6,483 bases of DNA. Origin: Lactobacillus delbrueckii. Its GTDB lineage: Bacteria; Bacillota; Bacilli; Lactobacillales; Lactobacillaceae. Position numbers and translations under genes: made by a program. The stretch lies in NCBI GenBank assembly GCA_004556255.1, contig SFHY01000080.1, forward strand, positions 1 to 6,483, in the 5' to 3' direction. Positions 6,047-6,483 of this stretch are shown here, in pieces (the stretch's first letter is position 1; every line of letters begins with the position of its first letter). The notes beneath the pieces are model-generated. The model did not search any database and was not told the origin of the DNA. It saw only the letters and a list, made by a program, of their open reading frames with translations.

Positions 6047-6055
6047 AAGGGAGGT
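6047..6055 (+). promoter_or_regulatory. Strong ribosome binding site of atpB (supports a TTG start)
   Basis: AAGGGAGGT is close to a full anti-16S match and ends 9 nt before the TTG at 6065. The upstream in-frame TGA at 6020-6022, with no ATG or GTG between it and the TTG, leaves this TTG as the only reasonable start. Confidence 0.8.
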
Positions 6056-6064
6056 CACGAAGAA

Positions 6065-6483
6065 TTGGAGAAATCACTTGTCTTCAATATTAACGGTACC
6101 GGACTGAATGTCGACTTGGTCGGCATTATCGGTTCGACCTTGATGGCAATTGTGGTTTTTGCCATTTGTTACGCTCTTTCACGTAAAGTTGAAATGAAAC
6201 CGAACAAGAAACAAAATGTCCTGGAATACCTGATCGATTTTACCGACGGGATTGTCAAGGATAACGTCGAAGACCCGGCTGCGCAAAAACATCTGTCTCT
6301 TTACGCCTTTGTTTTGTTCCTTTTCATCTTCTGCATGAATCAACTTGGGTTGTTCTTGGAAGTGAAAGTCGGTGACTATATGGTCATCAAATCACCAACT
6401 GCTGATCCAGTGACGACGATGTCGTTCGCGATGATGACCTTGCTTCTGTCATTTACCTTCGGGATTCAGAAATTTGGCACGAA
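6065..6483 (+). CDS. atpB: F1Fo ATP synthase subunit a (5' part, runs off the right edge)
   Basis: Subunit a is the membrane stator of Fo that provides the proton half-channels against the c-ring. In fermentative lactobacilli the complex mainly hydrolyses ATP to export protons and keep the cytoplasm near neutral. The 139 codons present start MEKSLVFNINGTGLNVDLV. They include hydrophobic segments at about 18-38 and 78-98, the latter with the subunit a signature FCMNQLG (89-95), then SPTADPVTTMSFAMMTLLLSF (110-130), which matches the PTAD...T.S.A pattern starting the next membrane helix. The essential arginine lies beyond the window edge. The start codon is TTG behind a very strong ribosome binding site. 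As in other Firmicutes it should be the first gene of the atp operon, but the following genes are not visible. No frameshift is seen. Confidence 0.95.
   Translation, partial: MEKSLVFNINGTGLNVDLVGIIGSTLMAIVVFAICYALSRKVEMKPNKKQNVLEYLIDFTDGIVKDNVEDPAAQKHLSLYAFVLFLFIFCMNQLGLFLEVKVGDYMVIKSPTADPVTTMSFAMMTLLLSFTFGIQKFGT

Noticed and set aside
1..6483. A new defence, mobile or biosynthetic system
   Set aside because: All long frames with credible starts are recognisable housekeeping genes with intact motifs. There are no spaced direct repeats, no complete transposase or integrase, and no unexplained gene-sized gap.

Overview
The window looks like a chromosomal segment of a low-GC Gram-positive lactic acid bacterium, most likely Lactobacillus delbrueckii. 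That assignment rests on three things: coding regions strongly enriched for G or C at third codon positions beside A+T-rich spacers, AGGAGG-type ribosome binding sites, and the order tdk - prfA - prmC - sua5-type gene - upp - atpB, which is familiar from lactobacilli. The species is an inference from composition and synteny.

Layout. Positions 1-188 are A+T-rich. They hold at most the 19-codon tail of an unidentified rightward frame, and a perfect 14-bp hairpin that probably terminates leftward transcription. A MurT-type Mur ligase follows on the minus strand (189-1544). A 140-bp divergent spacer (1545-1684) separates it from a rightward cluster: tdk (1685-2287), prfA (2311-3396), prmC (3389-4231) and a Sua5/TsaC-type gene (4231-5226). 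The last three genes overlap by 8 nt and 1 nt, so they are probably translationally coupled. A strong terminator (5248-5280) closes the cluster, and the upp promoter begins inside it. upp (5326-5955) is followed by a 109-bp spacer with no convincing rightward terminator, then by the first 139 codons of atpB, which starts with TTG and runs off the right edge.

How the genes fit together. PrmC methylates the GGQ glutamine of release factor 1, encoded just upstream. The Sua5/TsaC enzyme starts synthesis of the t6A37 modification of ANN-decoding tRNAs, so three consecutive genes serve translation. Tdk and Upp are pyrimidine salvage enzymes flanking this block. MurT belongs to peptidoglycan amidation, and atpB opens the F1Fo ATPase operon, which in fermentative lactobacilli mainly expels protons.

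All complete genes are recognisable housekeeping families with intact key motifs. I see no new system, CRISPR array, tRNA, rRNA or complete mobile element. The most notable points are the absence of gatD immediately downstream of murT, the abrupt compositional change at the left edge, the terminator/promoter overlap before upp, a 15-codon ORF at the end of the tdk cluster, and the TTG start and structured leader of atpB.
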